The notes: generated from the sequence alone by a model not told the origin. Counted from the first letter of the stretch, positions 35,344 through 43,967 are shown. The stretch: DNA of 51,737 bases from Opitutales bacterium (GCA_020831525.1 JAFIGH010000029.1:1-51737), one strand, 5' to 3'. Numbers and translations: made by a program.

Positions 35344-37080
35344 ATGCACGAAAAACACACACCTGTCTTTACCCCGCACCGGCGTCCGCCCACGCTGGTG
35401 CTCACCGCCGTCCTTGCGCTCGTTTCCGTCGCGGTCCACACCAGTGCCGCTGACCCGGAAACGGTTTTCACCAAGTCAGACCCGCTCTGGCGCCCGGCCG
35501 ACGCGCCGCGTGCTTCGGACGTGGTCATGCGCAGCCTGCGCCCGCGGGTCGGCGGCGTGGAAAACGACTCCCTTGAAGCCAGCCGCGCATTCCATGTCAC
35601 CCGCCACGAGTGGACCTACCTCAACCCCTACATGGACGGCGTCGACCATGAAACCGCCGCGCGCTTCGTGGACGAAGCGACGGACGACGGCTTCTTGGTG
35701 GGCGGCGCGGGCGCGGGAACGATCAACCAAGTGCGCGGCCTCACCGACCATGCTCCGGAGGACTTGTGCGCCTTGGATATCGACGGCAACATCTTCGTCA
35801 TGCACCACCAGCGCGGCTGGCCGGACCTGCGCCAGCGCGGCCAGGGAAGTGTTTTTAGCGATGCGTTTTTCCGCGCCCACCTCCTGCACTACACCCTCCA
35901 GCTCGACCTCGGTGTGACTTCGCTGCAACGCGACGAAGGGTGGATGTCGATCAACCAAGGCTACGACTTCCGGCCGGAGGCCGTCACCGCCTTCCAGCGC
36001 TACCTCGCGGAAAACACCGGCGAAGAGGAGCGGCGCGAATGGGGCATCGGCGACCCGGCGGACTTCGATGTCGCCGAATATTTCCGCTCTCTCGGCGTGC
36101 CCCAGGAACGGCCCCAGCGCTGGTTCCACCGCTGGCAGCGCGACAACCCCGTCAAACAGCTCTACGACGAATTCATCGTCGAGGGCGTGGTCGATTTCTA
36201 CCGCCGCCTCCGCGCCGCCCTCAACGATCACGCCGGTAAGCCCGTGCCCTTCTCCTGCAACAACACCTCCTTGCAGCAATGGACGCCCGCGCACCTTCAG
36301 TTCGACTGGGCCATGTCCGAGCTGATGTTCCGCACCGCCAACCCGGAACACATCTACGACCGCTACCGCGCCGGCCTCGGCCACGGCAAGGTGCAGGTCC
36401 TCTCCACGCCCAAGCCCATGGGCGCGGTCACCGACCACGCCGCCTTCCGCGAACTCAACCGCAAGGTCATCGCCCAAGCCTACGCCCTCGGCTGGCTCTG
36501 CAAAGCCCCGTGGGATCTCTTCCTCCAAACCGACGACGGCACAGGCCGCTACTTCGGTGAAGCCGCCGACTACGCCGACCTCTACGGCTTTGTCCGTGCC
36601 ATGGCTCCCTACCTCGAAAACTTCGAGGAAGCCGCCGCCTACGGTGAAGGCATCCCCGATGCCCACGGATGGGAAACACACCCCCTGCGCATCGAGGGTT
36701 CGGACGAGGTCTACGCCTTCCTGCGGGTGCGCCCGCGCGATCCCGGCTCCCCCGTTGTCATCCACATCGTCAACTGGGGCGACGCGGGCACCGAGGCCGA
36801 CATCCTCGTGCGCGCCGCCGCCATCCAGTGGGACGCCGACAACACGATTGCCCGCCTCCTGCGGCCCGCCCCGTATGACGAACGGCTCCACCGCCTCGCC
36901 GAACGCCGCCAAGCCGCCCTCCGCCCGCACAAAGCGCTGCGCGGACCGGACCAGCACCCCGCCTACCAAACGCTCGTCGAGACCACCGCGCTCGATCCCG
37001 ACAAGACCGACGGAGGGTGGCTGCGCTTCCGCAGCCTCACCGCCGATCCATGGAGCGTCATCGTTCTCGAAAAGCTGTAA
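35344..37080 (+). CDS. Exported TIM-barrel-like protein, possible glycoside hydrolase, copy 2
   Basis: 578 residues; signal peptide about 1-35 (end near TSAAD). Very close to the protein at 26831: shared SDPLWRPA.APRA, RHEWTYLN, SLQRDEGWM, VPFSCNNTS, QWTPAHLQFDWAMSELMF and the C-terminal DPWSVIVLEKL. In copy 1 this gene follows the beta-helix gene by 22 bases; here a VapBC module and about 860 bases intervene, so it must use its own promoter in 35169-35343. Substrate unknown; a retaining glycosidase of the same locus is a reasonable guess. Confidence 0.75.
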   Translation: MHEKHTPVFTPHRRPPTLVLTAVLALVSVAVHTSAADPETVFTKSDPLWRPADAPRASDVVMRSLRPRVGGVENDSLEASRAFHVTRHEWTYLNPYMDGVDHETAARFVDEATDDGFLVGGAGAGTINQVRGLTDHAPEDLCALDIDGNIFVMHHQRGWPDLRQRGQGSVFSDAFFRAHLLHYTLQLDLGVTSLQRDEGWMSINQGYDFRPEAVTAFQRYLAENTGEEERREWGIGDPADFDVAEYFRSLGVPQERPQRWFHRWQRDNPVKQLYDEFIVEGVVDFYRRLRAALNDHAGKPVPFSCNNTSLQQWTPAHLQFDWAMSELMFRTANPEHIYDRYRAGLGHGKVQVLSTPKPMGAVTDHAAFRELNRKVIAQAYALGWLCKAPWDLFLQTDDGTGRYFGEAADYADLYGFVRAMAPYLENFEEAAAYGEGIPDAHGWETHPLRIEGSDEVYAFLRVRPRDPGSPVVIHIVNWGDAGTEADILVRAAAIQWDADNTIARLLRPAPYDERLHRLAERRQAALRPHKALRGPDQHPAYQTLVETTALDPDKTDGGWLRFRSLTADPWSVIVLEKL

Positions 37081-37084
37081 TCCC

Positions 37085-37117
37085 ATGGCTTCCACAAGCA
37101 CCCCGGCGCAAGCTGAG
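37085..37117 (+). pseudogene. First codons of a deleted sulfatase gene
   Basis: Four bases after the stop of the barrel-like gene an ATG opens MASTSTPAQA. This matches the position and sequence of the sulfatase start after copy 1 (MATTSAPPRR at 28539). After about ten codons the match ends and a dispersed repeat begins (37115-37155). The rest of the sulfatase is gone. Confidence 0.7.
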
Positions 37118-37155
37118 CCTCCGCATTCGTGTCATTCGCTCCTTTCGTAGTTCCC
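37115..37155. repeat. Dispersed repeat B, copy 1, at the sulfatase deletion point
   Basis: The 41 bases starting GAGCCTCCGCATTCGTGT differ at two positions from 38710-38750, and weaker similarity continues for about 40 bases. The copy starts exactly where the sulfatase similarity stops. Confidence 0.7.
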
Positions 37156-37175
37156 GCAGTCGAGCCTATGCCCCG

Positions 37176-38339
37176 TCACTCCCGGTCCAAAAAGGTTCCG
37201 ATCTCTCCGAGCGGGATGGCTTGGGTTTTGTCGGGCAGGGGGAAGGCGTTGGCCACGCGGCTGATGATCGCGGCGGGAGGGTTGCCCTCGATTTCTTTTC
37301 TCACAAGCGGGAGCTTGCCGCCCGAGGAAGGGTTTTCCGACCACTTGGCATCGGCCAGGATAAAGCGGCCGGCGCGGTGGAGGAGGAAGTCCGCCTCCTT
37401 GGTCCGGTCGCGCCAGAAGGCCAGTTGCCACCCGCCATGGACGGCGAGGTGTTTGCGGATCTCCGTGAAAACCGTCGTTTCCCATAAGGCGCCGGCGAGA
37501 GGCGAGGTGAAGAGATCCCGGGAGTTTTGCAGGCCCATGAGAAAAGCGCACAGCCCGCTGTCGTAGAAGTGAAGCTTGGGCGTTTTCACGAGCGACTTGG
37601 TGGCGTTGGAAAACCACGGTTCGAGGAGCGTGATGACGCCCGACTGCTCGAGCGCGGAGAGCCATTGCCCGGCGGTCGTCGGGCTGATACCGACATCACG
37701 GGCCATCTCGGCGCGGTTGATGAGCTGGCTCGTGCGTAAGGCGCAGGCCCGCAGAAAGCGTTCGAAATCGCGCAGGTTACCGACCTGAAGCTGCATCCGC
37801 AGGTCGCGTTCGAGGTAGGTCGCAACGTAGGAATGGTAAAAGCCCGCGGGGTCGATGGAGGGACGCTCGTGCAGCTCGGGAAAGCCGCCCTTCCAGACGT
37901 AAGCCTCGACGGAGAGGTCGAGGCCGGCCTCGCGAATTTCCCGATAACTGAGTCCGTCCAAGTGCAGGATGTGGGCCCGCCCGGCCAAGGATTCGGAGAC
38001 TCCCTGCATCAATTGAAACGGCTGGGATCCCGTCAGGATGAAACGCCCGGTGCGCTCACGCTCTCCATCGACGACGCGTTTCAGGTGGCGGAAGAGCGCG
38101 GGCGCATACTGCACCTCGTCAATGATGAGGTTCTCCCCGTGCCGCGAGAGAAAGGCCAGCGGGTCGCCTTCAGCCTGGGCGGCCTCGCTGGGCAGGTCCA
38201 GGTTGACGTAGCCGTGGTCCGGAAAGAGCCGCCGGACAAGGGAGGTCTTGCCCGTCTGGCGCGGCCCCGTCAGGACCACCACCGGTCGGGTTTCGGCACC
38301 CTTCCGCAGTAGACTCTCAAACTGTCGCCCAATCCACAT
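37176..38339 (-). CDS. AAA ATPase with DUF4143 domain
   Basis: 387 residues from the start MWIGRQFESLL at 38339 (an ATG at 38351 is also possible). P-loop VVVLTGPRQTGKTSLVRRLF is near the N-terminus, Walker B is LIIDEVQYAP, and sensor ILTGSQPF follows. The C-terminal half is DUF4143 (winged helix VGISPTTAGQWLSALEQSGVI, then FYDSGLCAFLMG and a nuclease-like EADFLLHRAGRFILADAKWS). Such proteins are common, often in accessory DNA and near toxin genes, but their role is unknown. It converges on the truncated sulfatase region. Confidence 0.88.
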   Translation of the reverse strand: MWIGRQFESLLRKGAETRPVVVLTGPRQTGKTSLVRRLFPDHGYVNLDLPSEAAQAEGDPLAFLSRHGENLIIDEVQYAPALFRHLKRVVDGERERTGRFILTGSQPFQLMQGVSESLAGRAHILHLDGLSYREIREAGLDLSVEAYVWKGGFPELHERPSIDPAGFYHSYVATYLERDLRMQLQVGNLRDFERFLRACALRTSQLINRAEMARDVGISPTTAGQWLSALEQSGVITLLEPWFSNATKSLVKTPKLHFYDSGLCAFLMGLQNSRDLFTSPLAGALWETTVFTEIRKHLAVHGGWQLAFWRDRTKEADFLLHRAGRFILADAKWSENPSSGGKLPLVRKEIEGNPPAAIISRVANAFPLPDKTQAIPLGEIGTFLDRE

Positions 38340-38583
38340 ACTGCAAATCATGCGCCCGCGGCGTGGAATTTGCAAGTTATTCCCACGATTTTTTCACTGG
38401 GTGATGTCGGCATCCTGCCAGAGCTTGCGCAAACCGACCTCCTTGACTCGCAAAGCAAGCAGGGACACCCGGCGCAAGAGAGAGCGAGTTTACCCCCAAA
38501 CCGAGCCAAAGCCCTTTTCCACGACAGATCACCCGAATTATACGAATCTCCTCCACCGCACCCCATCCACCCACCCAACCCAC

Positions 38584-38709
38584 CCTCTCTGCGCCCTCTG
38601 CGCTCTCTGCGCTCTCTGCGGTTCAATAATACCGAGCCCACGGACCTTCTTCACCGCAGATTTCTCAGAGAACGCAGATACCCCCCCACCGCATCCAATC
38701 CACCCCACA
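38584..38709. repeat. Dispersed repeat A (CTCTCTGCGG / CACCGCAGATTTC family), copy 1
   Basis: It contains the paired segments GCGCTCTCTGCGGTTCAA and CACCGCAGATTTCTCAGAG, which are partly complementary (CTGCGGT with ACCGCAG). The same pair occurs at 43968-44016 (partial), 44486-44762 (tandem) and 48118-48235. Confidence 0.75.
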
Positions 38710-38750
38710 GAGCCTCCGCATTCGTGTAATTCGCTCCATTCGTAGTTCCC
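38710..38750. repeat. Dispersed repeat B, copy 2
   Basis: 39 of 41 bases match 37115-37155. It directly follows a copy of repeat A. Confidence 0.7.
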
Positions 38751-38824
38751 TCCCCCGAGCCAAAGCCAGTTACTCCCGATCCGAAAACGCTTGTGGACAC
38801 ATAGCCATGTGTCATTTTGAAAAC

Positions 38825-38964
38825 ATGGCAACGAACTTGAAGATTGGCCATCCGGGAGCGGAATGTGCAGATGTTGGGGATCGTGCGCCAACCGGATGCG
38901 CGTCCTCACCGAAGACAAGGACTTTGCCCACTATGCAAAGCATTTGCCCATTGAACTGGCCTGA
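38825..38964 (+). pseudogene. Fused ends of a deleted VapB-VapC pair
   Basis: The ATG at 38825 opens MATNLKI, the characteristic start of VapB antitoxins (MATNLxIDxx). The similarity ends after about seven codons. In another frame, from about 38890 to the stop at 38962, the sequence reads MRVLTEDKDFAHYAKHLPIE, the typical end of a VapC PIN domain. About 500 bases of a complete vapBC unit are missing between these ends. Confidence 0.6.
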
Positions 38965-38974
38965 CGCCTTGCCG

Positions 38975-39045
38975 CCCAAAGTAGCGCACGCTTCCAGCTT
39001 GCGAACCGATTCAAATCACAAGCGGGAAGCTCATGCTACTTTGGG
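38975..39045. repeat. Imperfect inverted repeat
   Basis: CCCAAAGTAGC (38975-38985) pairs perfectly with GCTACTTTGGG (39035-39045), with further pairing inside (GCTTCC with GGAAGC). It is a possible small palindromic element just after the vapBC remnant. The rest of 38965-39256 shows no gene I recognise. Confidence 0.5.
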
Positions 39046-39256
39046 AGGGCCGTCATGATGCTCCCTTCCATCCTAAGCCGGGAAATCAAGACGGGGACAG
39101 AGCGATGAATCCGGCGAGCGCTATTTCGAGCGCGTCCACGGTGAGGACCCGGTAATCGTCGAAGCCGGCCCCCGGTCCTACGGCGGGCAGATGTCCGCTC
39201 CCCGCCTTCCGGCGGTTCCTCAAGGCACGGAAAGCCAAAGCGCGCCGCTCCCCTTG

Positions 39257-40411
39257 TCACAGACAATCACCGGTGTCTTTGAAGTGCCGCGCGGCGTAGT
39301 GATCCGTTTCCGGAAAGAGGTCGCCTGCGTAAAGAACGAATCCGGACTTGGCATCGGGCACGCCGCGCTGGAACTTCAAGAGATTCGCCGCCAAGTAGCG
39401 ATGCCAGGTCATGGCGGATTTGATTTCGATGGGAATGAGTTTGCGCTGTTGCTCGAAAACCAAATCGACCTCGTTGCGGTGGCTGTCCTGCCAGAAATAC
39501 AGGCGCGGTTCCCGGCCGGCGTTGAGCCGCGCCTTGAACGCTTCCGCGACAACAAGGTTCTCAAAGAGGTTGCCGTGCAGCGGATCGCGCGCCGCTTCCG
39601 AGGCGGACTCGATGCCCAGCAGCCAGCAGGCAAGGCCGGGTTCGGTGAAGTAGATCTTCGGGCTCTTGACCAGACGTTTGCCGAAGGTCCGGTAATAGGG
39701 AGGCAGGCGGAACACCACGAAGGATGCTTCGAGAATCGAGAGCCATTGCTTCAGAGTCGTTGCGCTCACCCCCACATCGCCCGCCAACCCGCTCAGATTC
39801 AGGGGCTGGCCCACCCTTCCCGCCAGCAAGCGCATGAAGGTTTCGAAGAGCTGCTGATTGCGGAGTTCCATCAACTGCCTGACATCGCGCTCGACGTAGG
39901 TGCGGAAATAGTTCGCGTAAGCGGCCGACGGACTCAAGGCGTCGACGTGAATGCGGGGCAGGCAGCCTTTGTAAAGGAGTTCGTTCTTCTCAACCGACGC
40001 ACCGGATGCCTCCAATTCGCGGATGGAAAGGGGGAGAAGCCGCAGGAGGGACGTGCGTCCGGCAAGGGATTGCGTGACCGCCTCATGCAAGCGCAGTTGG
40101 TGGCTGCCCGTGAGGATGAAGGCGCCTTTGCTCTTCTCCTCATCGACGCGGACTTGGATCCATGAGAGCAATTCCGGCACGCGCTGGATCTCGTCGAGGA
40201 TCAGCGGCCCCTTGTGCAGGTGGAAAAACTGCTTCGGGTCCTCGCTGGCCATGCGCCGGAGTTCAGGATCTTCCAGATTGCAGTAACGGTGCTCCGGAAA
40301 CACCGCCCGCACGAGCGTGGTCTTTCCCGCCTGCCGCGGCCCCGTGAGCGTCACCACGGGGTACTCCCCGGCGGCGGTCGAAAGCGTCTCAGCCATGATG
40401 CGTGGAATCAT
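39257..40411 (-). CDS. AAA ATPase with DUF4143 domain
   Basis: 384 residues from the start MIPRIMAETL at 40411. P-loop VVTLTGPRQAGKTTLVRAVF, Walker B LILDEIQRVPEL, sensor ILTGSHQL. The DUF4143 half follows with a winged helix (VGVSATTLKQWLSILEASFVV), FTEPGLACWLLG and a nuclease-like end (NEVDLVFEQQRKLIPIEIKSA). It has the same family as 37176-38339 but is clearly diverged, so it is not a recent duplicate. Upstream lies a 29-base motif that occurs again, inverted, at 40739. Confidence 0.88.
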   Translation of the reverse strand: MIPRIMAETLSTAAGEYPVVTLTGPRQAGKTTLVRAVFPEHRYCNLEDPELRRMASEDPKQFFHLHKGPLILDEIQRVPELLSWIQVRVDEEKSKGAFILTGSHQLRLHEAVTQSLAGRTSLLRLLPLSIRELEASGASVEKNELLYKGCLPRIHVDALSPSAAYANYFRTYVERDVRQLMELRNQQLFETFMRLLAGRVGQPLNLSGLAGDVGVSATTLKQWLSILEASFVVFRLPPYYRTFGKRLVKSPKIYFTEPGLACWLLGIESASEAARDPLHGNLFENLVVAEAFKARLNAGREPRLYFWQDSHRNEVDLVFEQQRKLIPIEIKSAMTWHRYLAANLLKFQRGVPDAKSGFVLYAGDLFPETDHYAARHFKDTGDCL

Positions 40412-40974
40412 CCCTCCAGACAAACCCGTTTCGTGAAAATCTCAAGTTCTACTTTGGATTTTCACGGAACGGTCCGGGTTCGGGAGTTCGTCCGCGCCCT
40501 GAATCTCAGCTTCGGTACCGCCGGGCTGCCAACCCAAAGTCTGGCAGCTACGACCTTCCGACCGCACACGCCCGCCGCGATACTCACAGTGAACATGCCG
40601 ACCAACGTAGCCGACCGCCATCCTTGCGACCCCTTCCTCCTTCCAAGGTGCGCCCGATGGCGAGTCTTGTTTGATCGTTTGGCGGCATTCGAACACGGTG
40701 GAAACACTTAATACGGCGTACGCCACGGGCTGTTCTGAGAAAACCCAAAGTAGAACTTGATATTTTCGAAGCGCATGCACTCCAGCATGATGCGTTGTGA
40801 TCGGTTCCGGAGTTCGTCCTGGATGGTTCCGAAGCGGGCGAAACCGCGCAACCCGAGCGCTAGCCCGCCCCCCCGCTCTCCCTGAGCGGCACCGGCTACT
40901 ACGCGCGCGAAGTGGAGCGGCTCGCTTTGACCGATGCCGAGCCGTTGGACAAATGTTCCGCGCTCCGTGGATGT
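40412..40974. other. Intergenic region with inverted 29-base repeats
   Basis: It contains no recognisable gene. Two 29-base copies of a motif in opposite orientation lie at 40435-40463 and 40739-40767. The last part (about 40880-40960) has an open frame in phase with the following AAA+ gene (LSGTGYYAREVERLAL), which may be a gene remnant or an N-terminal extension from a GTG start. Confidence 0.45.
40435..40767. repeat. Pair of 29-base inverted repeats
   Basis: 40435-40463 reads TCAAGTTCTACTTTGG in its centre. 40739-40767 carries the reverse complement with two mismatches over 29 bases. The arms are 275 bases apart and contain CCAAAGTAG, which also appears in the 38975 inverted repeat. The first arm sits 24 bases from the DUF4143 gene start. 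Confidence 0.6.
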
Positions 40975-42123
40975 ATGAGTACCGACGTTTTCCGAGACCG
41001 CATCTACGATCTGCCGCCGGGACCGTCCGAGCCCATGTTGAAACGCACATGGAGCACGGACAACCCGGCCGAGTTCGCGATGATTATGTTCACAATCCAG
41101 CGCTTCTGCGAGGAACGTGCGAACTTCTGGATCCTCCATGAAAAGGAGACCATTGAGTTTTCACCGGCACCCAGCGAAAGCCGTCCGGTAATGACGGAGG
41201 GCCTTGCCATTTTCACCCTGCGGGACCAGCAGTTCTGCATCGAGTCCGCGGATGGAATGCGCAGCCGGTCCGTGACCCTGCGCTCGGACAAACGGGCGGA
41301 GTGGTTCTTTGAGGAACTTGCGAAGGAGTTGCGTGAAAAGAACCCGTGGCGCGGGCAACTCCTCGAACTCACCGTGAAGGACGGCCACATCAGCGCCGCC
41401 CCGAGGGCCCCTCACAGCGAAACGCTCGACACCGTGGTCATGGCTTCGGAAATGCGTAATGACATCCGCGAAAACACGGTTGACCGTCTGCGCTTCGGCC
41501 TCGGGTCGGGCGCCATCCTGCACGGACCGCCCGGAAGCGGAAAGTCCATCACCTGCCGCAGTCTCCTGAACGAGGCGGTGGCGGCAGGCTTCACCGCGGC
41601 CTATGCCTGCGGTCGACTCGATTTTGATGAGTTTGCCGTCCTCCGGCGAAAGTACTTCGGCGAACTTTTTCTCGTCCTTGAAGATGTCGAAATGTATGCC
41701 GAAGACCGCGTCAACGGGATCAAGAGCTACTTCTCGGACTTTCTCCAGTTCACCTCGGGCATAGAGGAATCCGCACATCCCATGGTCGTTGTGGTGACGA
41801 CCAATCACCTCCACCTTCTCGACCGCGCCATCCGCAACCGGCCAGTGCGCTTCAACCGCAAATGGCACTTCGGCGTGCCCGACACAGACACCATCGAGCA
41901 ACTCCTCGCGGCTTTCCTGCCGAAAGGTGTGCCGCTGCGGGAAACCGCCGCGGTCTGTCTTGAGCGCGGGTTCAACGGCGCGCACATCCGGGAGGTCCGC
42001 GATACCGCGGCCATTATCTGCAAGAAGCGCGGTGTGCCTGCGCCGGAGGCTGTGCGCGAGGCTATCGACATCGTCGCGCGGCACTTTCCGACCGACCACG
42101 GGCCCGCCGGTTTTATGAGTTGA
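40975..42123 (+). CDS. AAA+ ATPase beside a PcfJ-family-related gene
   Basis: 382 residues from the start MSTDVFRDRIYD at 40975. About 175 N-terminal residues are of unknown fold. The AAA+ module follows: Walker A GPPGSGKS (184-191), Walker B LFLVLEDVE (about 231-237), sensor VVVTTNHLHLLD, arginines in RNRPVRFNRKW (classic AAA second-region style), then a helical lid (HIREVRDTAAIIC). It resembles the Cdc48/FtsH/BCS1-like remodelling clade more than the DUF4143 proteins. The next gene starts 33 bases later and belongs to the family found three more times in this region. Function unknown. Confidence 0.8.
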   Translation: MSTDVFRDRIYDLPPGPSEPMLKRTWSTDNPAEFAMIMFTIQRFCEERANFWILHEKETIEFSPAPSESRPVMTEGLAIFTLRDQQFCIESADGMRSRSVTLRSDKRAEWFFEELAKELREKNPWRGQLLELTVKDGHISAAPRAPHSETLDTVVMASEMRNDIRENTVDRLRFGLGSGAILHGPPGSGKSITCRSLLNEAVAAGFTAAYACGRLDFDEFAVLRRKYFGELFLVLEDVEMYAEDRVNGIKSYFSDFLQFTSGIEESAHPMVVVVTTNHLHLLDRAIRNRPVRFNRKWHFGVPDTDTIEQLLAAFLPKGVPLRETAAVCLERGFNGAHIREVRDTAAIICKKRGVPAPEAVREAIDIVARHFPTDHGPAGFMS

Positions 42124-42156
42124 GGCACCGCTTCGGCGGTGTAGCTTCGGAAACCG

Positions 42157-43212
42157 ATGGAAGAGATGCATCCGTCCTGGCGACAACTGCCCCCGCGCCC
42201 GCCCCCGGGTGCCCTCGATCCGCTCTGCCTGCCGGACGCCGCCGCCGTGTGGACGCGCCTCGGCGCCTGCTTCAACCGACCGCCCAAGCTATACCGCAAG
42301 ACTTTTCGCCCGGCGGACGACGGCGGTCTACATATCCGCAGCTCCGAAGGCTGGGAGATGCGGATTCTGCCATGGCCGGAAACCGGGATCGTTTGCCCGG
42401 ACGAGCAACGGCACGACCTTGCAGACCGCTTTGCCTATGACGGGTGCGTTCTTCCCCGTGCCCTCACGGCGGCGCTTTCACGGAAGGACGACCCGGCCGC
42501 GACCGGCGGAATCCTCGGCGAACTCGGCCTCGACGAAGAGGGCGCCGACGCCCTGAGGGCCTTCAATGAGCGCTTTCCACCCGACGTCCTGGACACCGTC
42601 TTTCGCTGGCGTTTCCGTACCGGTCACTATGCCGTCGCGGCCGCATGCGCGCTGCCGGGATTCACCACCCTGCTCGACGCGCATCCACAACTGGCCTTTC
42701 TCACCGCCGCGCACATTCTTGCCCGCACGGCTGGCCAACCGCTCAGACCCTCCACATGGGAGCCTATACTGAACGCCGGCCCGCGTCCTATTGCCTCCGG
42801 GATCTTCGGGCTTCCCGACCGAAACACGACACTTGAAGTCCTGCGGCGACTGCACTTCGACTGCCTCGCGGGAGACGAGGCTCCCTGCAAGGACTTCCTC
42901 ACCGCTTTCAACCGCCGCCGCGCCTTCGAAACGCTTATCTCACTGGAGGCCCCCGTGTCCCCCTGGGTTCTCAGGCTTCTCGCCGCCGAACCCGCGCCCC
43001 ATCCGGCGCTCGTCCGCCGGGCAAACGGATACCAACGCCGAGACGGCAACGACCATGTGGCCTCGGTCATTTTCATGCACTACCGATTCCTCTCAGCGCG
43101 CCTCAAGGATACCGCAGACGGCGGCGCTCTCGCGGCCCTTTCCCGCATCCGTTCCCCCGACAGCCTGCAGCGCGAATTTCGCCGTCCGCCCGCGGTTCGG
43201 GCGATCTCATGA
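42157..43212 (+). CDS. Truncated relative of the PcfJ-like proteins, lacking the C-terminal domain
   Basis: 351 residues. It shares N-terminal PSWRQLPPRPPP…DPLCLP, GCVLPRAL, RFPPDVLDTVFRWRF, AAACALPGFTTLLDAHPQLAFL and EVLRRLHFDCL with the proteins at 44819 and 46325. It stops shortly after IRSPDSLQREF, where the others continue about 110-140 residues into the PcfJ-like domain. No trace of that domain follows, so it is either a natural short form or a clean deletion. It is coupled to the AAA+ gene (33 bases apart). Confidence 0.75.
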   Translation: MEEMHPSWRQLPPRPPPGALDPLCLPDAAAVWTRLGACFNRPPKLYRKTFRPADDGGLHIRSSEGWEMRILPWPETGIVCPDEQRHDLADRFAYDGCVLPRALTAALSRKDDPAATGGILGELGLDEEGADALRAFNERFPPDVLDTVFRWRFRTGHYAVAAACALPGFTTLLDAHPQLAFLTAAHILARTAGQPLRPSTWEPILNAGPRPIASGIFGLPDRNTTLEVLRRLHFDCLAGDEAPCKDFLTAFNRRRAFETLISLEAPVSPWVLRLLAAEPAPHPALVRRANGYQRRDGNDHVASVIFMHYRFLSARLKDTADGGALAALSRIRSPDSLQREFRRPPAVRAIS

Positions 43213-43302
43213 ATAGCCTCGCCGTCGGTGTGCCGCCAAAGTTCAGGGCACATGCAGACAACAGAAATTGACAAAGCCTGTTATTGGCTTAAGGTCACCA
43301 TC

Positions 43303-43566
43303 ATGAATGTTTCGCTCACACCAGAACTGGAGAATTGGGTGCACTCAAAGGTAAAAACCGGGTTGTATGGTTCGTCTTCGGAGGTTGTCCGGGACGCCCT
43401 GCGACTGCTTTATCAGTTCGAGGAAGAGAAAGCAAAGAAATTGGCGTCCCTGCAGTCAGAACTGTTGCTCGGCCTCAAGCAATTGGACAAAGGGCGTTCG
43501 GAAAGCATGGATCACAATTTCGCAGAGAAAATCAAGCGTTCGGGCCGTGAGAGAAAACACGGATAA
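43303..43566 (+). CDS. ParD-type antitoxin
   Basis: 87 residues from the start MNVSLTPELENWVHSKVKTG at 43303. The ribbon-helix-helix segment includes GLYGSSSEVVRDALRLLYQFEEE. The basic tail (IKRSGRERKHG) would contact ParE. The downstream toxin overlaps its end by 20 bases. It probably represses its own operon. Confidence 0.88.
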   Translation: MNVSLTPELENWVHSKVKTGLYGSSSEVVRDALRLLYQFEEEKAKKLASLQSELLLGLKQLDKGRSESMDHNFAEKIKRSGRERKHG

Positions 43567-43855
43567 GAAACCGCTGATTTCCCATGCGGCGATCCGCGAC
43601 TTGGATGAGATTTGGGATTACATTGCCGGGGATAGCGAAAGAGCGGCAGACCACTTGATTGACGAGATCGTGGAAAAATGCCGTGAGTTGGCGATCCTCA
43701 AAGGCGTGGGTCACCGAAGAGAGGATCTTTTGCCGGGCTTGTTGAGTTTGGCGCACCGAAAGTACGTCGTTTTCTTCCGCCGGAATGAAAGAGTGGAGAT
43801 TGTTCGGATTCTACACGGTGCCCGGGATATCCCAGCCTTGTTCGAAGAATGGTAG
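43547..43855 (+). CDS. ParE-type toxin
   Basis: 102 residues starting from GTG at 43547, inside the antitoxin gene. Family features: ISHAAIRDLDEIWDYIAGDSERAADHLIDEI, REDLLPGLLSLAHRKYVVFFRR and the end VEIVRILHGARDIPALF. ParE proteins inhibit DNA gyrase. The longer in-frame extension to 43367 only reads the antitoxin gene out of frame and was rejected. The pair looks intact. Confidence 0.88.
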   Translation: MRENTDKKPLISHAAIRDLDEIWDYIAGDSERAADHLIDEIVEKCRELAILKGVGHRREDLLPGLLSLAHRKYVVFFRRNERVEIVRILHGARDIPALFEEW

Positions 43856-43967
43856 CGCACAATCCATGGTCGATCTCGTATGGCGGCAGCCTCATAGCGA
43901 CAATGAAAAAGACAGTTGTTCGTGCCGGTTCCAACCCGTTTTCCCGGATCAAAATGCCCAGACCCAG

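Larger units (their letters stand above)
38340..38824. other. Repeat-filled intergenic region
   Basis: No gene. It carries repeat A (38584-38709) and repeat B copy 2 (38710-38750). The short open frames here, with runs such as ALCALCAL, are translations of the repeat. Confidence 0.6.

Noticed and set aside
38965-39256. Coding region on the minus strand before the second DUF4143 gene
   Set aside because: A stretch around 39070-39220 reads well in one frame but has no start, no recognisable family and is interrupted.
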